A stretch of DNA of 64,000 nucleotides from positions 1 to 64,000 of the forward strand of contig CALWLT010000026.1 in NCBI GenBank assembly GCA_944381615.1. Reading direction: 5' to 3'. The stretch is from an uncultured Lachnospiraceae bacterium (GTDB taxonomy: Bacteria > Bacillota > Clostridia > Lachnospirales > Lachnospiraceae). Below, piece after piece: positions 1 through 8,391 of the stretch. Below the pieces are notes generated by a model that was not told the DNA's origin, did not search any database, and saw only the letters and a list, made by a program, of their open reading frames with translations. The position numbers were made by a program, and so were the translations under genes. Numbering within the stretch: position 1 is the first letter of the stretch; each line of letters opens with the position of its first letter.

Positions 1-1
1 C

Positions 2-1345
2 CTTTCTGCGGTGGCAGAGATAGAGCGTGAGAATATTCGGACACAGACGATGGCTGGACGGGAGCAGAAAGCCCGTGAAGGAAAATGGAACGGCGGCTTT
101 GCCCCTTATGGATACCGTCTTGAAAAAGGCGAACTGTTGATTGCTGAGGATGAAGTAGACGTGATCCGCACCATCTTTGACCGCTATATTCACACCAATG
201 ATGGCGTCAGCGGCGTGGCGAAATATCTGAACCGGCAGGGATTTGTGAAGAAGCTGCGGCAGAACGGCACCATTCCCGGTTTTTCCGCCAGCTTTGTGAA
301 AAGTATCATTGATAATCCGGTATATATGGGAAAAATCGCCTATGGCAGACGTCGGACAGAAAAGAAGATCGGCACACGGAATGAGATGCATGTAGTTGAG
401 CAATCGGAGTTCCCCATGTACGAAGGGAAGCATGAGGCTATCATTTCAGAAGAAGATTGGAACCTCGCGCAGGAAAAACGGAAAATCAATGCTTACCGGC
501 GGGAGAAAGTCAATGATCCTACACACGCACATATCCTGTCCGGCATTCTGAAATGCCCCTGCTGCGGCAAAAGCCTGTACGGGAACATTGCGAAAGCCCA
601 CAGCAAGGACAAAAAGACCCGCTATTACTATTACTGCAAGAATACGGTTACGCCGACTGGTCATGAGTGTACTTTCCGGCTGAACATTGAACAGACAGAG
701 ATGAACCGCATGGTAGCGTCAATTATCTCCGCTATGGTCAGTGCCCCACGGTTTGCGGATGCAATCAAGGTAAAAATCGGCTCCGCTGTCGATACGAACG
801 ATTTGGAGAAGCAGCTGGAAGCATTACAGGCGCAGCTTCGTCAGACGTTAGGCACAAAGACCCGCCTGGAACGGCAGATGGATGGTTTGGATATAAGTGA
901 TCCTTATTATGACCGGAAAATTTCTGATTTGCAGCGCCGCTATGACGAGCAATATGGCGCAATAGATGAGATTGAAGTCCAGATTGACGATGTGCAAAGC
1001 CAGATACGGAGCATCCGACAGGAGAAGATTTCGGGCGATAATATCTACCCTCTGCTGCTGGCATTCGATCAGGTCTATGAAGCCGCCTCCGAGGTGGAGC
1101 GGAAGGAATTCATGCGGGCGTTCATTGAGCGGATCGAATTATTCCCGGAAAAGCAGCCGGATGGCAACTGGATCAGAAAGATTATCTTCAACTTCCCTGT
1201 TCCTGTCAACGGGGCAGAAGTGAAAGAATTGCCCTTGGAAAATGAAACAATGGTCGAGACGGTGGTGCTGCTTTCCCGCAAAAAGCCTGACAGCACAATC
1301 AGCGTAAAAGCGGAGTCCGGCAAAAGAGAGATTGCAGAGGGATAG
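2..1345 (+). CDS. Large serine recombinase, C-terminal part (5' end cut by window edge)
   Basis: Site-specific recombinase of the large serine (resolvase/invertase) family, which integrates and excises mobile elements. The frame is open to the window edge and enters at the conserved stretch LSAVAEIERENIR that closes the resolvase catalytic domain, so the catalytic serine domain lies outside the window. What follows is the Recombinase domain (WNGGFAPYGYR, then IIDNPVYMGKIAYGRR), a zinc ribbon starting with CPCCG near position 554 and closing with the later YYYYCKN and HEC cysteines, a coiled coil from roughly 800 to 1040, and a C-terminal segment rich in aromatic and basic residues. This is the usual architecture of recombinases at one end of integrative or mobilisable elements. 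The following DNA holds only a decayed gene, so this is probably the right end of an element lying mainly to the left. Family call is firm; the element's identity is unknown. Confidence 0.93.
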   Translation, partial: LSAVAEIERENIRTQTMAGREQKAREGKWNGGFAPYGYRLEKGELLIAEDEVDVIRTIFDRYIHTNDGVSGVAKYLNRQGFVKKLRQNGTIPGFSASFVKSIIDNPVYMGKIAYGRRRTEKKIGTRNEMHVVEQSEFPMYEGKHEAIISEEDWNLAQEKRKINAYRREKVNDPTHAHILSGILKCPCCGKSLYGNIAKAHSKDKKTRYYYYCKNTVTPTGHECTFRLNIEQTEMNRMVASIISAMVSAPRFADAIKVKIGSAVDTNDLEKQLEALQAQLRQTLGTKTRLERQMDGLDISDPYYDRKISDLQRRYDEQYGAIDEIEVQIDDVQSQIRSIRQEKISGDNIYPLLLAFDQVYEAASEVERKEFMRAFIERIELFPEKQPDGNWIRKIIFNFPVPVNGAEVKELPLENETMVETVVLLSRKKPDSTISVKAESGKREIAEG

Positions 1346-1385
1346 CGTATGGCATCAGACAAAGAATCATTTTATCCTGGAGCAG

Positions 1386-2022
1386 TTATCGGAATGGGAC
1401 GGCGTGTCCTATCGGGCGATATTCCTGCAATAGCCAGTCGGCAATATCATAAATTTCAATCCCGTCCTAACTATATTTCGGATGCCGCGTCCGGGCAATC
1501 ATCATTTTTGGATAAGCATCCCGAATTTGCAGTAACGGCTGGCTCTCTCTTTCAAGTGCTTTCGGATCTGAAATATTGTCACTGATCGGAATATATATTT
1601 TTTCGTCTCCTTTTTGTGCTACAAAATCGATTTCCTTTTGATATAACCTTCCCGCGTATACATCATATTCCCTGCGGAGCAATTCGATACAAGCCACGTT
1701 TTTATATACTCTGCCGTAATCCATATTTCTGCATAAGATCTCTTGTAACGATCGTCTCATAGACCTCCCCGATACAGCGAATTCTGTCTGCTTCTGTTTT
1801 GTAAACGTAAGAGCCTGCCAATCCTCCCTTTATGGAATAGGCCTCAAACAAATTCTCTTTATCATCCGTTTCATCATAATACTGGCAGTATTCCCGAAAA
1901 CGGAAGGGAAACACATGAATCTCGATATAGCGTCCGGTAAATCGAGTTGCCAGATCCGTACTCCGCAAGCAGCTGATTTCAAAACTGAAATTTTTTATTT
2001 TTTTGAAAACAAATAAAGGCAT
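1386..2022 (-). pseudogene. Decayed AAA-type ATPase with DUF4143 C-terminus
   Basis: Remnant of the common prokaryotic ATPase family that ends in DUF4143. Reading the minus strand, 2022 to about 1702 encodes the middle part with family motifs (LATRFTGRYIEIHVFPFRF, then [13 protein letters not shown]). The Walker A region is absent. At about 1728 the frame jumps, and the reading resumes directly with [20 protein letters not shown], so the roughly 100-150 residues normally between these motifs are missing. The C-terminal part continues through [16 protein letters not shown] sequence (here [20 protein letters not shown]), meets an in-frame TAG at 1467-1469, then continues DGIEIYDIADWLLQE to a TAA at 1386-1388. 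The gene is thus 5'-truncated, internally deleted and interrupted by a nonsense codon. It abuts the recombinase and may mark the element/chromosome junction. Confidence 0.8.
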
Positions 2023-2095
2023 GATATCTGCTGTTGGCGGCTCTATTGTATCAGCGTCTTTTTTCGCCGTGAAGTACGCACAAGATTGTGCCCTA

Positions 2096-2150
2096 GTTAC
2101 CGGTCAGAAACGATGGACGGTTACCGGAGAAAAACGATGGAAAAACGATG
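2096..2150. repeat. Imperfect 24-bp direct repeat upstream of the HxlR regulator
   Basis: Two copies of GTTACCGG-N3-AAACGATGG-like sequence start at 2096 and 2120, exactly 24 bp apart, followed by a third partial AAAACGATG at 2141. They lie about 20-70 bp upstream of the hxlR promoter. They could be regulator sites or the decayed end of a mobile element; the sequence alone does not decide. Confidence 0.6.
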
Positions 2151-2166
2151 ATGCATTTCTGCGCTG

Positions 2167-2196
2167 TTGAAAGGGAGGGCTTTCCGGTGTTATAAT
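2167..2196 (+). promoter_or_regulatory. Promoter of hxlR-type regulator and dehydrogenase
   Basis: TTGAAA (2167-2172), an 18-nt spacer and a perfect TATAAT (2191-2196), about 60 nt before the regulator start codon. Confidence 0.7.
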
Positions 2197-2258
2197 AACC
2201 CTGTCATCCGTTAAGGGATGTACAGACCTGTCAGAAACGAATGAAGGAGCGTGATTTC

Positions 2259-2636
2259 ATGCAGCAAGCGAAAGAGCTGCCCGCCTGTCCGGTGGAAACA
2301 ATACTCATGCTGATTGGCGACAAATGGAAAGTCTTAATCCTGCGTGACCTTCTGCCCGGAACAAAGCGGTTTGGGGAGCTGAAAAAATCCATCGGCAATG
2401 TGTCGCAGAAAGTGCTGACCGCGCAGCTTCGGGATATGGAAGAAAAGGGGCTTGTCAGCCGCCATGTGTACGCGGAGGTGCCGCCGCGGGTGGAGTACAG
2501 CCTGACTGATTTGGGAAAAAGCCTGAAACCCATCCTGGATGCCATGTGGACCTGGGGAGAAGGCTATAAAGCGCAAAAGAGTGAAAGAAAAACGGGGCGG
2601 TTGTCGGTAGATCAGGAGATGAAACCGTTTGCCTGA
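2259..2636 (+). CDS. HxlR-family winged-helix transcriptional regulator
   Basis: DNA-binding regulator of the HxlR (MarR-like winged helix) family, 125 residues. Family signatures are CPVETILMLIGDKWKVLILRD near the N-terminus, the recognition-helix region FGELKKSIGNVSQKVLTAQLR, and the wing region PPRVEYSLTDLGKSL. The conserved cysteine (Cys in ACPVE) is the residue that in some family members senses aldehydes or thiol stress. The start at 2259 is preferred over an in-frame ATG at 2241 because AAGGAG at 2244-2249 is correctly spaced for it. The gene is followed 46 nt later, on the same strand and with no terminator between, by a zinc alcohol dehydrogenase. A regulator responding to an electrophile or aldehyde and controlling that dehydrogenase is a reasonable inference. 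Confidence 0.9.
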   Translation: MQQAKELPACPVETILMLIGDKWKVLILRDLLPGTKRFGELKKSIGNVSQKVLTAQLRDMEEKGLVSRHVYAEVPPRVEYSLTDLGKSLKPILDAMWTWGEGYKAQKSERKTGRLSVDQEMKPFA

Positions 2637-2682
2637 TGCGGCAGGCGGGTCTGCCCGGGCAGAAACAGGGAGGATGAAAAGT

Positions 2683-3720
2683 ATGAAGGCTCTTACGTAT
2701 CTCGAAAAGGGAAAATTTGCGCTGCTTGAAAAGCCGCGCCCGGTGCTGGCGCATCCGCGCGACGCCATCGTGCGGGTCACGCTCAGCTCGATCTGCACCA
2801 GTGATCTGCACATCCGGAACGGTTCAGTGCCGCGGGCGGTTCCCGGCGTGACGGTCGGGCACGAGATGGTCGGCGTGGTGGAGGAGGTCGGAGAGGAGAT
2901 AACCTCCGTTCGCCCCGGCGATCGGGTAACGGTCAATGTGGAAACCTTCTGCGGAGAGTGCTTTTTCTGCCGGCACGGGTATGTGAATAACTGCACGGAT
3001 GAGAACGGCGGCTGGGCGCTGGGCTGCCGCATCGACGGCGGCCAGGCGGAGTACGTCCGCGTGCCGTATGCCGATCAGGGTCTGAACCGGATTCCGGACA
3101 AAGTGACGGATGAGCAGGCGCTGTTTGTGGGCGACGTGCTGGCAACGGGGTTCTGGGCGGCCCGCATCGCGGAGATCGGGCCGGAGGACACCGTGCTGAT
3201 CATCGGCGCGGGGCCGACCGGCATCTGTACGCTTCTGTGCGTCATGTTGAAGAATCCGAAACGGATCCTGGTGTGTGAAAAAGACAGTGCGAGGCGGCAG
3301 TTTGTGCGGGAGCATTATCCGCAGGTGCAGGTTGTAACGCCGCAGGAATGTGAGGAGACGGCAAAGAGATGCTCGGCTCACGGAGGCGCCGACGCGGTCC
3401 TGGAGACGGCCGGCGCGCCGGACACCTTTGAGCTGGCGTGGAAATGCGCCCGCCCCAACGCGGTGGTAACGATCGTGGCGCTCTATGACGGGGCGCAGAC
3501 GCTCCCGCTTCCGCAGATGTACGGCAAGAATCTGACGTTTAAAACCGGCGGCGTGGACGGCTGCGACTGCGCGGAGATCCTGCGGCTGATTGCGGAGGGA
3601 AAGCTCGATACGACGCCGCTCATTACGCATCGCTTTGCGCTGCCGGAGATTGAAAAGGCCTATCGGATTTTTGCAGGCAGGCTGGACGGGGTAATGAAGA
3701 TCGCCATTACGGGAGCGTAG
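2683..3720 (+). CDS. Zinc-dependent alcohol dehydrogenase (MDR family)
   Basis: Medium-chain dehydrogenase/reductase, 345 residues, expected to interconvert an alcohol and its aldehyde or ketone using NAD(P). Visible signatures are the catalytic zinc ligands (CTSDLH and GHEMVG), the structural zinc lobe with four cysteines (CGECFFC followed by NNC) and a Rossmann motif VLIIGAGPTGIC. The glycine-rich GGQAEYVRVP precedes the cofactor domain. The start at 2683 is chosen because GGGAGG at 2668-2673 sits 9 nt before it; an ATG at 2674 directly abuts that site. The gene follows an HxlR regulator and probably shares its transcript. Its 3' end overlaps the 3' end of convergent mutM by 14 bp. The substrate cannot be inferred from sequence alone. 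Confidence 0.9.
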   Translation: MKALTYLEKGKFALLEKPRPVLAHPRDAIVRVTLSSICTSDLHIRNGSVPRAVPGVTVGHEMVGVVEEVGEEITSVRPGDRVTVNVETFCGECFFCRHGYVNNCTDENGGWALGCRIDGGQAEYVRVPYADQGLNRIPDKVTDEQALFVGDVLATGFWAARIAEIGPEDTVLIIGAGPTGICTLLCVMLKNPKRILVCEKDSARRQFVREHYPQVQVVTPQECEETAKRCSAHGGADAVLETAGAPDTFELAWKCARPNAVVTIVALYDGAQTLPLPQMYGKNLTFKTGGVDGCDCAEILRLIAEGKLDTTPLITHRFALPEIEKAYRIFAGRLDGVMKIAITGA

Positions 3721-4582
3721 CGCGGACTCTGCGCCGCGGCCGTCTGTTTTCAGGCTCTGTTTTCTGGCAGACGGGGCAGTACACGCTGCTTCGCCCTCCG
3801 ATGACCATGCGCCTGAGCGCCGTCCGACAGACGGGACAGGGATCGCCCGCGTGCCCGTAAACCTGGAGAAACGGGGTGTTGCGGTAGTCCCGCCCCCGCG
3901 TCTGCAGGTAATCCTCTGGCGAAATGCGGTTGGTTTCGATGAACCAGGCAAGGCGTTCGGGGATGACGGCGGCCAGCCGTTCCCATTCTTCCGGGCACAG
4001 GCTTTCTGCGGGGCGCGCAGGGAAAATGCCGGCGGTAAACAGGATCTCGTCGGAATAAATATTGCCGATGCCGGCGATGACGCCCTGCTCCATCAGGCAT
4101 TCTTTGATCGCTTTTTTTCTTTTTCCCAGGCGGCCTTGCAGATAGGCGGCCGTCAGTTTTGGCGAAAACGGTTCCGGTCCCAGGGAGGAAATCCCGCTTC
4201 CGGGATCGGGTTCGTCTTTTTTCTGCAGCCAGAAGCGGCCGAAGCGGCGCGGGTCGGAAAAACGCAGCTGCGTCCTGTTTTCCAGCTCAAAAATAAGGTG
4301 CGTGTGCGTTTCCTGCGGCCAGTCCTGCGGCGTGAGCAGAAGGCAGCCGGTCATCCGCAGGTGGAGCAGGATCCGGCTCTGGTTTTCCAGAAGAAGGATC
4401 AGAAATTTCCCGCGGCGCTCTGCGGCGCGGATGGTCTCTCCCGAGACATGGCGGCAAAATTCGCCGGCTTCGGGAAAAGCGACGATTTCCGGGCGGCGGA
4501 TCAGGACCTCCCGGATGGTATGTCCCTGGATCTGCGGCCCGATGACGCGGCGGATGGTTTCGACCTCCGGCAGTTCTGGCAT
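3707..4582 (-). CDS. mutM: Formamidopyrimidine-DNA glycosylase (Fpg)
   Basis: Base-excision repair glycosylase/AP lyase that removes 8-oxoguanine and formamidopyrimidines. The mature N-terminus MPELPEVET carries the catalytic Pro2 and Glu3. This fixes the start at 4582, preceded by AGGAGG, and not at the upstream in-frame codon at 4609. IGNIYSDEILF matches the helix-two-turn-helix, and the C-terminal zinc finger has CPVC and, 16 residues on, CPVC. At 291 residues it has normal length. It lies 27 nt downstream of a cupin gene on the same strand, so the two are probably co-transcribed. The stop codon lies inside the end of the convergent dehydrogenase gene. Confidence 0.96.
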   Translation of the reverse strand: MPELPEVETIRRVIGPQIQGHTIREVLIRRPEIVAFPEAGEFCRHVSGETIRAAERRGKFLILLLENQSRILLHLRMTGCLLLTPQDWPQETHTHLIFELENRTQLRFSDPRRFGRFWLQKKDEPDPGSGISSLGPEPFSPKLTAAYLQGRLGKRKKAIKECLMEQGVIAGIGNIYSDEILFTAGIFPARPAESLCPEEWERLAAVIPERLAWFIETNRISPEDYLQTRGRDYRNTPFLQVYGHAGDPCPVCRTALRRMVIGGRSSVYCPVCQKTEPENRRPRRRVRATLP

Positions 4583-4609
4583 GACGTCTTCCTCCTTTGT
4601 AGCGGTCAA

Positions 4610-4954
4610 TCAGAAAATAACGACCAGAAGCATTTTGAAGCGCTCTTTTCCCATGACGGCGTGCGGATGCCTGGCCGGCATGACAATCGATTCCCCTTCA
4701 TGCAGCTCGTATTCCTGTCCGTCGATGGTAATCAGCCCGACGCCGTCCAGGCAGGTTACGAATGCGTCTCCGCCGGATTCGTGCGTGCTGATTTCTTCGC
4801 CCTGATCGAAGGAAAACAGCGTGACGCTCACGGCGTCGTTCTGGGCCAGCGTTTTGCTGACCACCTGTCCTTCCTGCCAGGAAATCTGTTCTTTTAAGAG
4901 AAGTACCTGCGATTTGGCGATATTTTTCATGGGTTCTTTTACCGGATGATTCAT
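4610..4954 (-). CDS. Small cupin-domain protein
   Basis: Single-domain cupin of 114 residues, a beta-barrel fold that usually binds a metal through histidines and a glutamate. The first cupin motif is recognisable around GEEISTHESGGDAFV and the second around GESIVMPARHPHAV. The start at 4954 follows AAGGAG with 8-nt spacing; a longer reading to 5023 has no ribosome-binding site. It is the first gene of a likely two-gene unit with mutM, 27 nt downstream. Such small cupins are often annotated as mannose-6-phosphate-isomerase-like, but nothing here shows a substrate, and a protective or sensing role is equally possible. Confidence 0.85.
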   Translation of the reverse strand: MNHPVKEPMKNIAKSQVLLLKEQISWQEGQVVSKTLAQNDAVSVTLFSFDQGEEISTHESGGDAFVTCLDGVGLITIDGQEYELHEGESIVMPARHPHAVMGKERFKMLLVVIF

Positions 4955-5107
4955 AAATGATCTCCTTTTCGATGCGAAAGCGCCGCCGGCCCTGCGGATC
5001 CGGCTCTGCGAAACGGGTTTCATTATGAGTATATCATAATTTTTGATTTTCAGGCGAAAAACTGCGGCCGGGCAGGCGAAAAAGCGGGCGAAAATCGGGA
5101 TTGGCTC

Positions 5108-5136
5108 TTGCCTTTTGCCAGAAGACGCGCTAAAAT
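5108..5136 (+). promoter_or_regulatory. Promoter of SLC13-like transporter
   Basis: TTGCCT (5108-5113), 17-nt spacer, TAAAAT (5131-5136), followed by GGGAGGAG shortly before the start codon. Confidence 0.6.
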
Positions 5137-5168
5137 AGGAAACGTTTGTCCGGGAGGAGATTGAAAAA

Positions 5169-6317
5169 ATGGAACTGCATGAAAAATTGATAAAAATAAA
5201 AGAATTTGTACAGCAGGAGACCGTGTTCTGCGCGTCGCTGTTTCTGGCGGTTTTGTCGGCGTTTGCGGTCCGGCCGGATCGGGCGTATCTGGCGTATCCG
5301 GATTACCGGACGCTGTCGCTTCTGTTCTGCCTGATGCTGATCGTGGCGGGCCTGCGCTCGCTGGGGATTTTTGAGATGCTGGGGCAGTCGCTTCTGGGCT
5401 GGGCCGGCAGCCTGCGCAGCCTTTCGCTGGTCCTGGTCCTCCTGTGCTTTTTCAGCAGCATGATCATTACCAATGACGTGACGCTGATCACGTTTATTCC
5501 GTTTACGCTGCTGGTGTTCCGGATGATCCGGCGCGATGAGCGGGTGCTGACGCTGGTGGTGCTGGAGACGATCGCGGCCAATCTGGGAAGCATGGCCACG
5601 CCGATCGGAAACCCGCAGAATCTTTACCTGTTTTCGTCCGCCGGGCTGACGATGGGACAGTTTGCGGCGGCGGTATTTCCCTACGCGGGGCTGGCGCTTC
5701 TGCTTCTCGTGGCGGCGCTGGTTCTGCAGAAGAATGAGCCGCTTGGCAAGGAGGCCGGGACGGCCGTGTCTGCCAGAGAAGAGGAAAAGGGAAAGCTGCT
5801 GGTGTCGCTTTTGCCGTTTCTTGCTCTTCTGGCCCTGTGCCTGCTGGTGGTTTTCCGCGTGTGTTCCTACGGGCCGGTGCTGGCCTGCGTGGTTGCCGTG
5901 GTCCTGGCGGTAAACCGGAAGCTGTTTCGCTCCGTGGATTATTACCTGCTGCTTACGTTCCTCTGCTTTTTCATTTTCATCGGGAATCTGAAGCGGATTC
6001 CGGAGCTGAATACGCTGCTGGTTTCGCTGGTCCAGGGACATGAGCTTCTGGCGGGAATCCTGGCCAGCCAGTTTATCAGCAATGTGCCGGCGGCCATCCT
6101 GCTCTCCGGATTTACGAAAAATATCGGCGCGCTCGTGACGGCGGTCAATCTGGGCGGTCTGGGAACGCTGATCGCCTCTCTGGCAAGTTTAATCGCGTTC
6201 AAATACTATGCGGCGGAATATCCCGGGAAGAAGGGGGCGTTCCTTGCGGTCTTTACCCTCTGGAACGGCGGGTTTCTGCTGATTCTGTGCGGCGCTGCTG
6301 CGGCTCTCACTCTGTGA
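5169..6317 (+). CDS. SLC13/CitM/ArsB-type anion transporter
   Basis: Polytopic membrane protein of 382 residues with about ten hydrophobic segments, belonging to the ion-transporter superfamily that includes SLC13 dicarboxylate, citrate and arsenite permeases. Two typical re-entrant-loop motifs are visible: TNDVTLITFIPF in the first half and ANLGSMATPIGNPQN, the paired SNVPAAILLSGF-like motif being in the second half. It starts at ATG 5169 after GGGAGGAG and has its own promoter and a strong terminator, so it is monocistronic. At 382 residues it is somewhat shorter than typical SLC13 proteins (about 450). The substrate is not predictable; a divalent organic or inorganic anion is likely. Confidence 0.85.
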   Translation: MELHEKLIKIKEFVQQETVFCASLFLAVLSAFAVRPDRAYLAYPDYRTLSLLFCLMLIVAGLRSLGIFEMLGQSLLGWAGSLRSLSLVLVLLCFFSSMIITNDVTLITFIPFTLLVFRMIRRDERVLTLVVLETIAANLGSMATPIGNPQNLYLFSSAGLTMGQFAAAVFPYAGLALLLLVAALVLQKNEPLGKEAGTAVSAREEEKGKLLVSLLPFLALLALCLLVVFRVCSYGPVLACVVAVVLAVNRKLFRSVDYYLLLTFLCFFIFIGNLKRIPELNTLLVSLVQGHELLAGILASQFISNVPAAILLSGFTKNIGALVTAVNLGGLGTLIASLASLIAFKYYAAEYPGKKGAFLAVFTLWNGGFLLILCGAAAALTL

Positions 6318-6332
6318 GGCCGCAGCTTTTTT
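6297..6332 (+). terminator. Intrinsic terminator after the SLC13 gene
   Basis: GCTGCGGC (6297-6304) pairs with GCCGCAGC (6319-6326), with an inner CTCAC/GTGAG extension, followed by six T. The stem overlaps the stop codon of the transporter. Confidence 0.9.
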
Positions 6333-6373
6333 CTGCCATTCTTTTTGATTTTTCTGCCATTCTTTCTGATTTT
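6333..6373. repeat. 21-bp tandem repeat, two copies
   Basis: CTGCCATTCTTT(T/C)TGATTTT repeats with a 21-bp period (starts at 6333 and 6354), directly after the terminator. Confidence 0.8.
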
Positions 6374-6377
6374 GGTC

Positions 6378-6406
6378 TTGCATTTCGGCAGCGGCTGTGC
6401 TACACT
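6378..6406 (+). promoter_or_regulatory. Promoter of the surface-protein island
   Basis: TTGCAT (6378-6383), exactly 17 nt, TACACT (6401-6406). It is followed by an untranslated leader of about 235 nt up to 6645. The leader contains a small hairpin (AATTCCCC/GGGGATT around 6420-6437) but no recognisable riboswitch. No other convincing promoter was seen before the four surface genes, so this may drive up to 24 kb. Confidence 0.65.
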
Positions 6407-6645
6407 CTTCATATCTGAAAATTCCCCGTTCGGGGATTCTGTTTATTCATGATTTCGGCCGGTTTCGGCAATGGTTCAAAAAGGAAAGAGATAGGAAGGC
6501 CCGGGGCGGACTCTCGTTTTGTGCAAAAACGGCGCGGCGGATGGCGGATCGCATTCTGATTTCGCCTGCCTCTGAATCTGATGCGAAACAGAGGGCCGCA
6601 GTTTCGGCATTTTCCTGTCCCTTTGTCCGGGAAAGGAGGGGGCGG

Positions 6646-8334
6646 ATGCAATTCTGGCTTCAGGAGGAAAAACGGACAGAAGAAAGCGGGAAGCACACAA
6701 AAGAAGGCAGGACGCGAAAGGGAGGACGCGCGGGGCGAAAGGCGGGCGGCCTGGCGTACAGGCGGCCCAAAAGTCCGGCGCGGCGGGCGGCGTTTCTGGC
6801 GGCGTTTGCGGGACTTTTGCTTTTCAGGCCCGGCGCGCAGGCGCGCGCGGCCCCGGAGAGCGTGAAAGAAGGCGGGGATCCGGTTTCTTATACTGTGTCC
6901 TTTACAGACGAAGAAAACGAAACTCTTTTTATTTTTCCATCACAGGAGGGAACCGTCCCGGAGGGGACGATCCTGACGGTATCTTTTCCGGAGCGAATCA
7001 TCGGAAGCGACGGACATATCTGGATTTCCGCGGCGCAGTCGCCGCAGCAGTTTATCGTGTATCAGGCCGGGACGCAGAAGTTTTCCGTATTTTACCGGCA
7101 GAAAGAGGCAACCGGCAGGCCGGAAGGGGAGAGCGGGCAAAAACGGCTGGAGCGCTGGCTGGAGAAAGCCTGGCAGGCCGACTGCGCCATTTTGGGGCGG
7201 GACGGCTCGGAGCCGCGGCCGGCGGATCTGACGGTAAAAAACAGGGAAGAAAACGACCGGCGAATCCGCTCTCTGGCGTCGGCGCTGGGGGACAGCGAGT
7301 GGCATGAATTTTACCTGATCGGGGAGAATTACGCGCCGGAGACGGCCATTCTGGGAACGGAAGCGTCTGCGGCGGGCAGCAAAATAATCTATGCGCCGGT
7401 AAAAGAAGATTCCTTTTCTTTTGCGGGAAAACGGTATGAGATCTGGCGGATCCGCGTGCGCAGAAGCTGGGAGGAAGAGACGTGTTTGCACCGCTGGCAG
7501 CCGGAGGAACGAACGGAGCCGACCTGTCTGTTAAACGGGCGTGCATCCTGGATCTGCAGTCTCTGCAAAGCCAGGAGAGAGACGGTTCTGGCGGCGCCGG
7601 GACACCGCGATGCGGATCGGGATCTGCGCTGTGACCGCTGCCAGAGCGAACAGCTGGCGCAGAGGCCGGAAGCGCTTTCCTGGAAGGAGGGAGACGTACA
7701 GATCCGCCGGGCAGGGGAGGAATATCTTTCTTTTACCTGCGTGGACGAGGATTATCATGACTGGCAGGACGGACGCCGGAAGGCGGCTCTGTTTCTCTGT
7801 GATCGCCTGATCCGGTCGGATGTCCTGACAGAGCCGCAGGGGGAGAGCCTTTGCCTTCTCTCCTTTGGCCGGACGAACAATTACAAGGATTCGGCGGTCC
7901 GCACCTGGCTGAAATGCCAGATCGGAGAGGAGGACGCCGGGCTGGAGCCGATCCACACGGGCGTTCAGACTGCCTGGACCGGCAGAACGAAGGCCGGGGA
8001 GTATTCGCAGCTGTCGGCCGGGGAGCTTTCGCGTCATGATATCGGGTATCAGCTGATGCAGGATTCGTATTTCTGCCTGTCTCTGGAAGAAGCGCTCCGT
8101 TACCGGGACTGGCTGTGGCGTTTTTCCTCCGGTCAGGAGAATCCGGAGAGTCAGATGAGCGCGTATTCGCAGGGCTATTATCTGCGGACGCCGTTTTATG
8201 AGGAGGATGAACATGGGAGATTTGTGTACGGACAGCAGATTTATGTTGTGGACCTGGACGGATCGGTGCATCCCGCGCCGGTATCTTCTGAGACATACGG
8301 GCTGCGCCCGGCGTTTGCAGTACCGCAGGCATGA
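6646..8334 (+). CDS. Secreted DUF6273-like protein
   Basis: Predicted exported protein of 562 residues with no known catalytic function. The start at 6646 follows AAGGAGG. The N-terminus has an unusually long basic region (about 45 residues) before a hydrophobic segment at residues 48-60 and a likely cleavage site near residue 68. A cysteine-rich module in the middle (C-H-x-W, then ICSLC, GHRDAD, RCDRC) resembles the paired CxxC/GH modules common in Firmicute surface proteins, and a similar one occurs in the 1565-residue protein downstream. The C-terminal about 230 residues look like DUF6273, ending in YGLRPAFAVPQA. There is no LPXTG motif or wall-binding repeat, so it may be released or bind a partner. 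It is the first of four tandem surface genes. Confidence 0.75.
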   Translation: MQFWLQEEKRTEESGKHTKEGRTRKGGRAGRKAGGLAYRRPKSPARRAAFLAAFAGLLLFRPGAQARAAPESVKEGGDPVSYTVSFTDEENETLFIFPSQEGTVPEGTILTVSFPERIIGSDGHIWISAAQSPQQFIVYQAGTQKFSVFYRQKEATGRPEGESGQKRLERWLEKAWQADCAILGRDGSEPRPADLTVKNREENDRRIRSLASALGDSEWHEFYLIGENYAPETAILGTEASAAGSKIIYAPVKEDSFSFAGKRYEIWRIRVRRSWEEETCLHRWQPEERTEPTCLLNGRASWICSLCKARRETVLAAPGHRDADRDLRCDRCQSEQLAQRPEALSWKEGDVQIRRAGEEYLSFTCVDEDYHDWQDGRRKAALFLCDRLIRSDVLTEPQGESLCLLSFGRTNNYKDSAVRTWLKCQIGEEDAGLEPIHTGVQTAWTGRTKAGEYSQLSAGELSRHDIGYQLMQDSYFCLSLEEALRYRDWLWRFSSGQENPESQMSAYSQGYYLRTPFYEEDEHGRFVYGQQIYVVDLDGSVHPAPVSSETYGLRPAFAVPQA

Positions 8335-8391
8335 CTGGCCGGGAGCGGGGAGACGGAACTTGAGAAGCCGGATAAAAAAGGGGGGAAACCG

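Noticed and set aside
1349..1585. 78-residue plus-strand frame after the recombinase; also a second frame reading WHQTKNHFILEQLSEWDG near 1350-1430
   Set aside because: The first is antisense to the decayed ATPase and has no ribosome-binding site. The second has only a possible TTG start inside the recombinase gene; it may be a small element gene, but support is too weak.
2824..3951. 375-residue minus-strand frame over the alcohol dehydrogenase gene
   Set aside because: Arg/His/Ala-rich shadow of a well-supported gene in GC-rich DNA, with no family signature or ribosome-binding site.
5130..6041. 303-residue minus-strand frame rich in Gln, Arg and His
   Set aside because: Composition is that of an antisense reading of a Leu-rich membrane protein (the SLC13 transporter).
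6410..6645. c-di-GMP riboswitch in the leader of the surface island
   Set aside because: Such switches often control surface proteins, but neither the type I nor the type II conserved core is visible in this leader.
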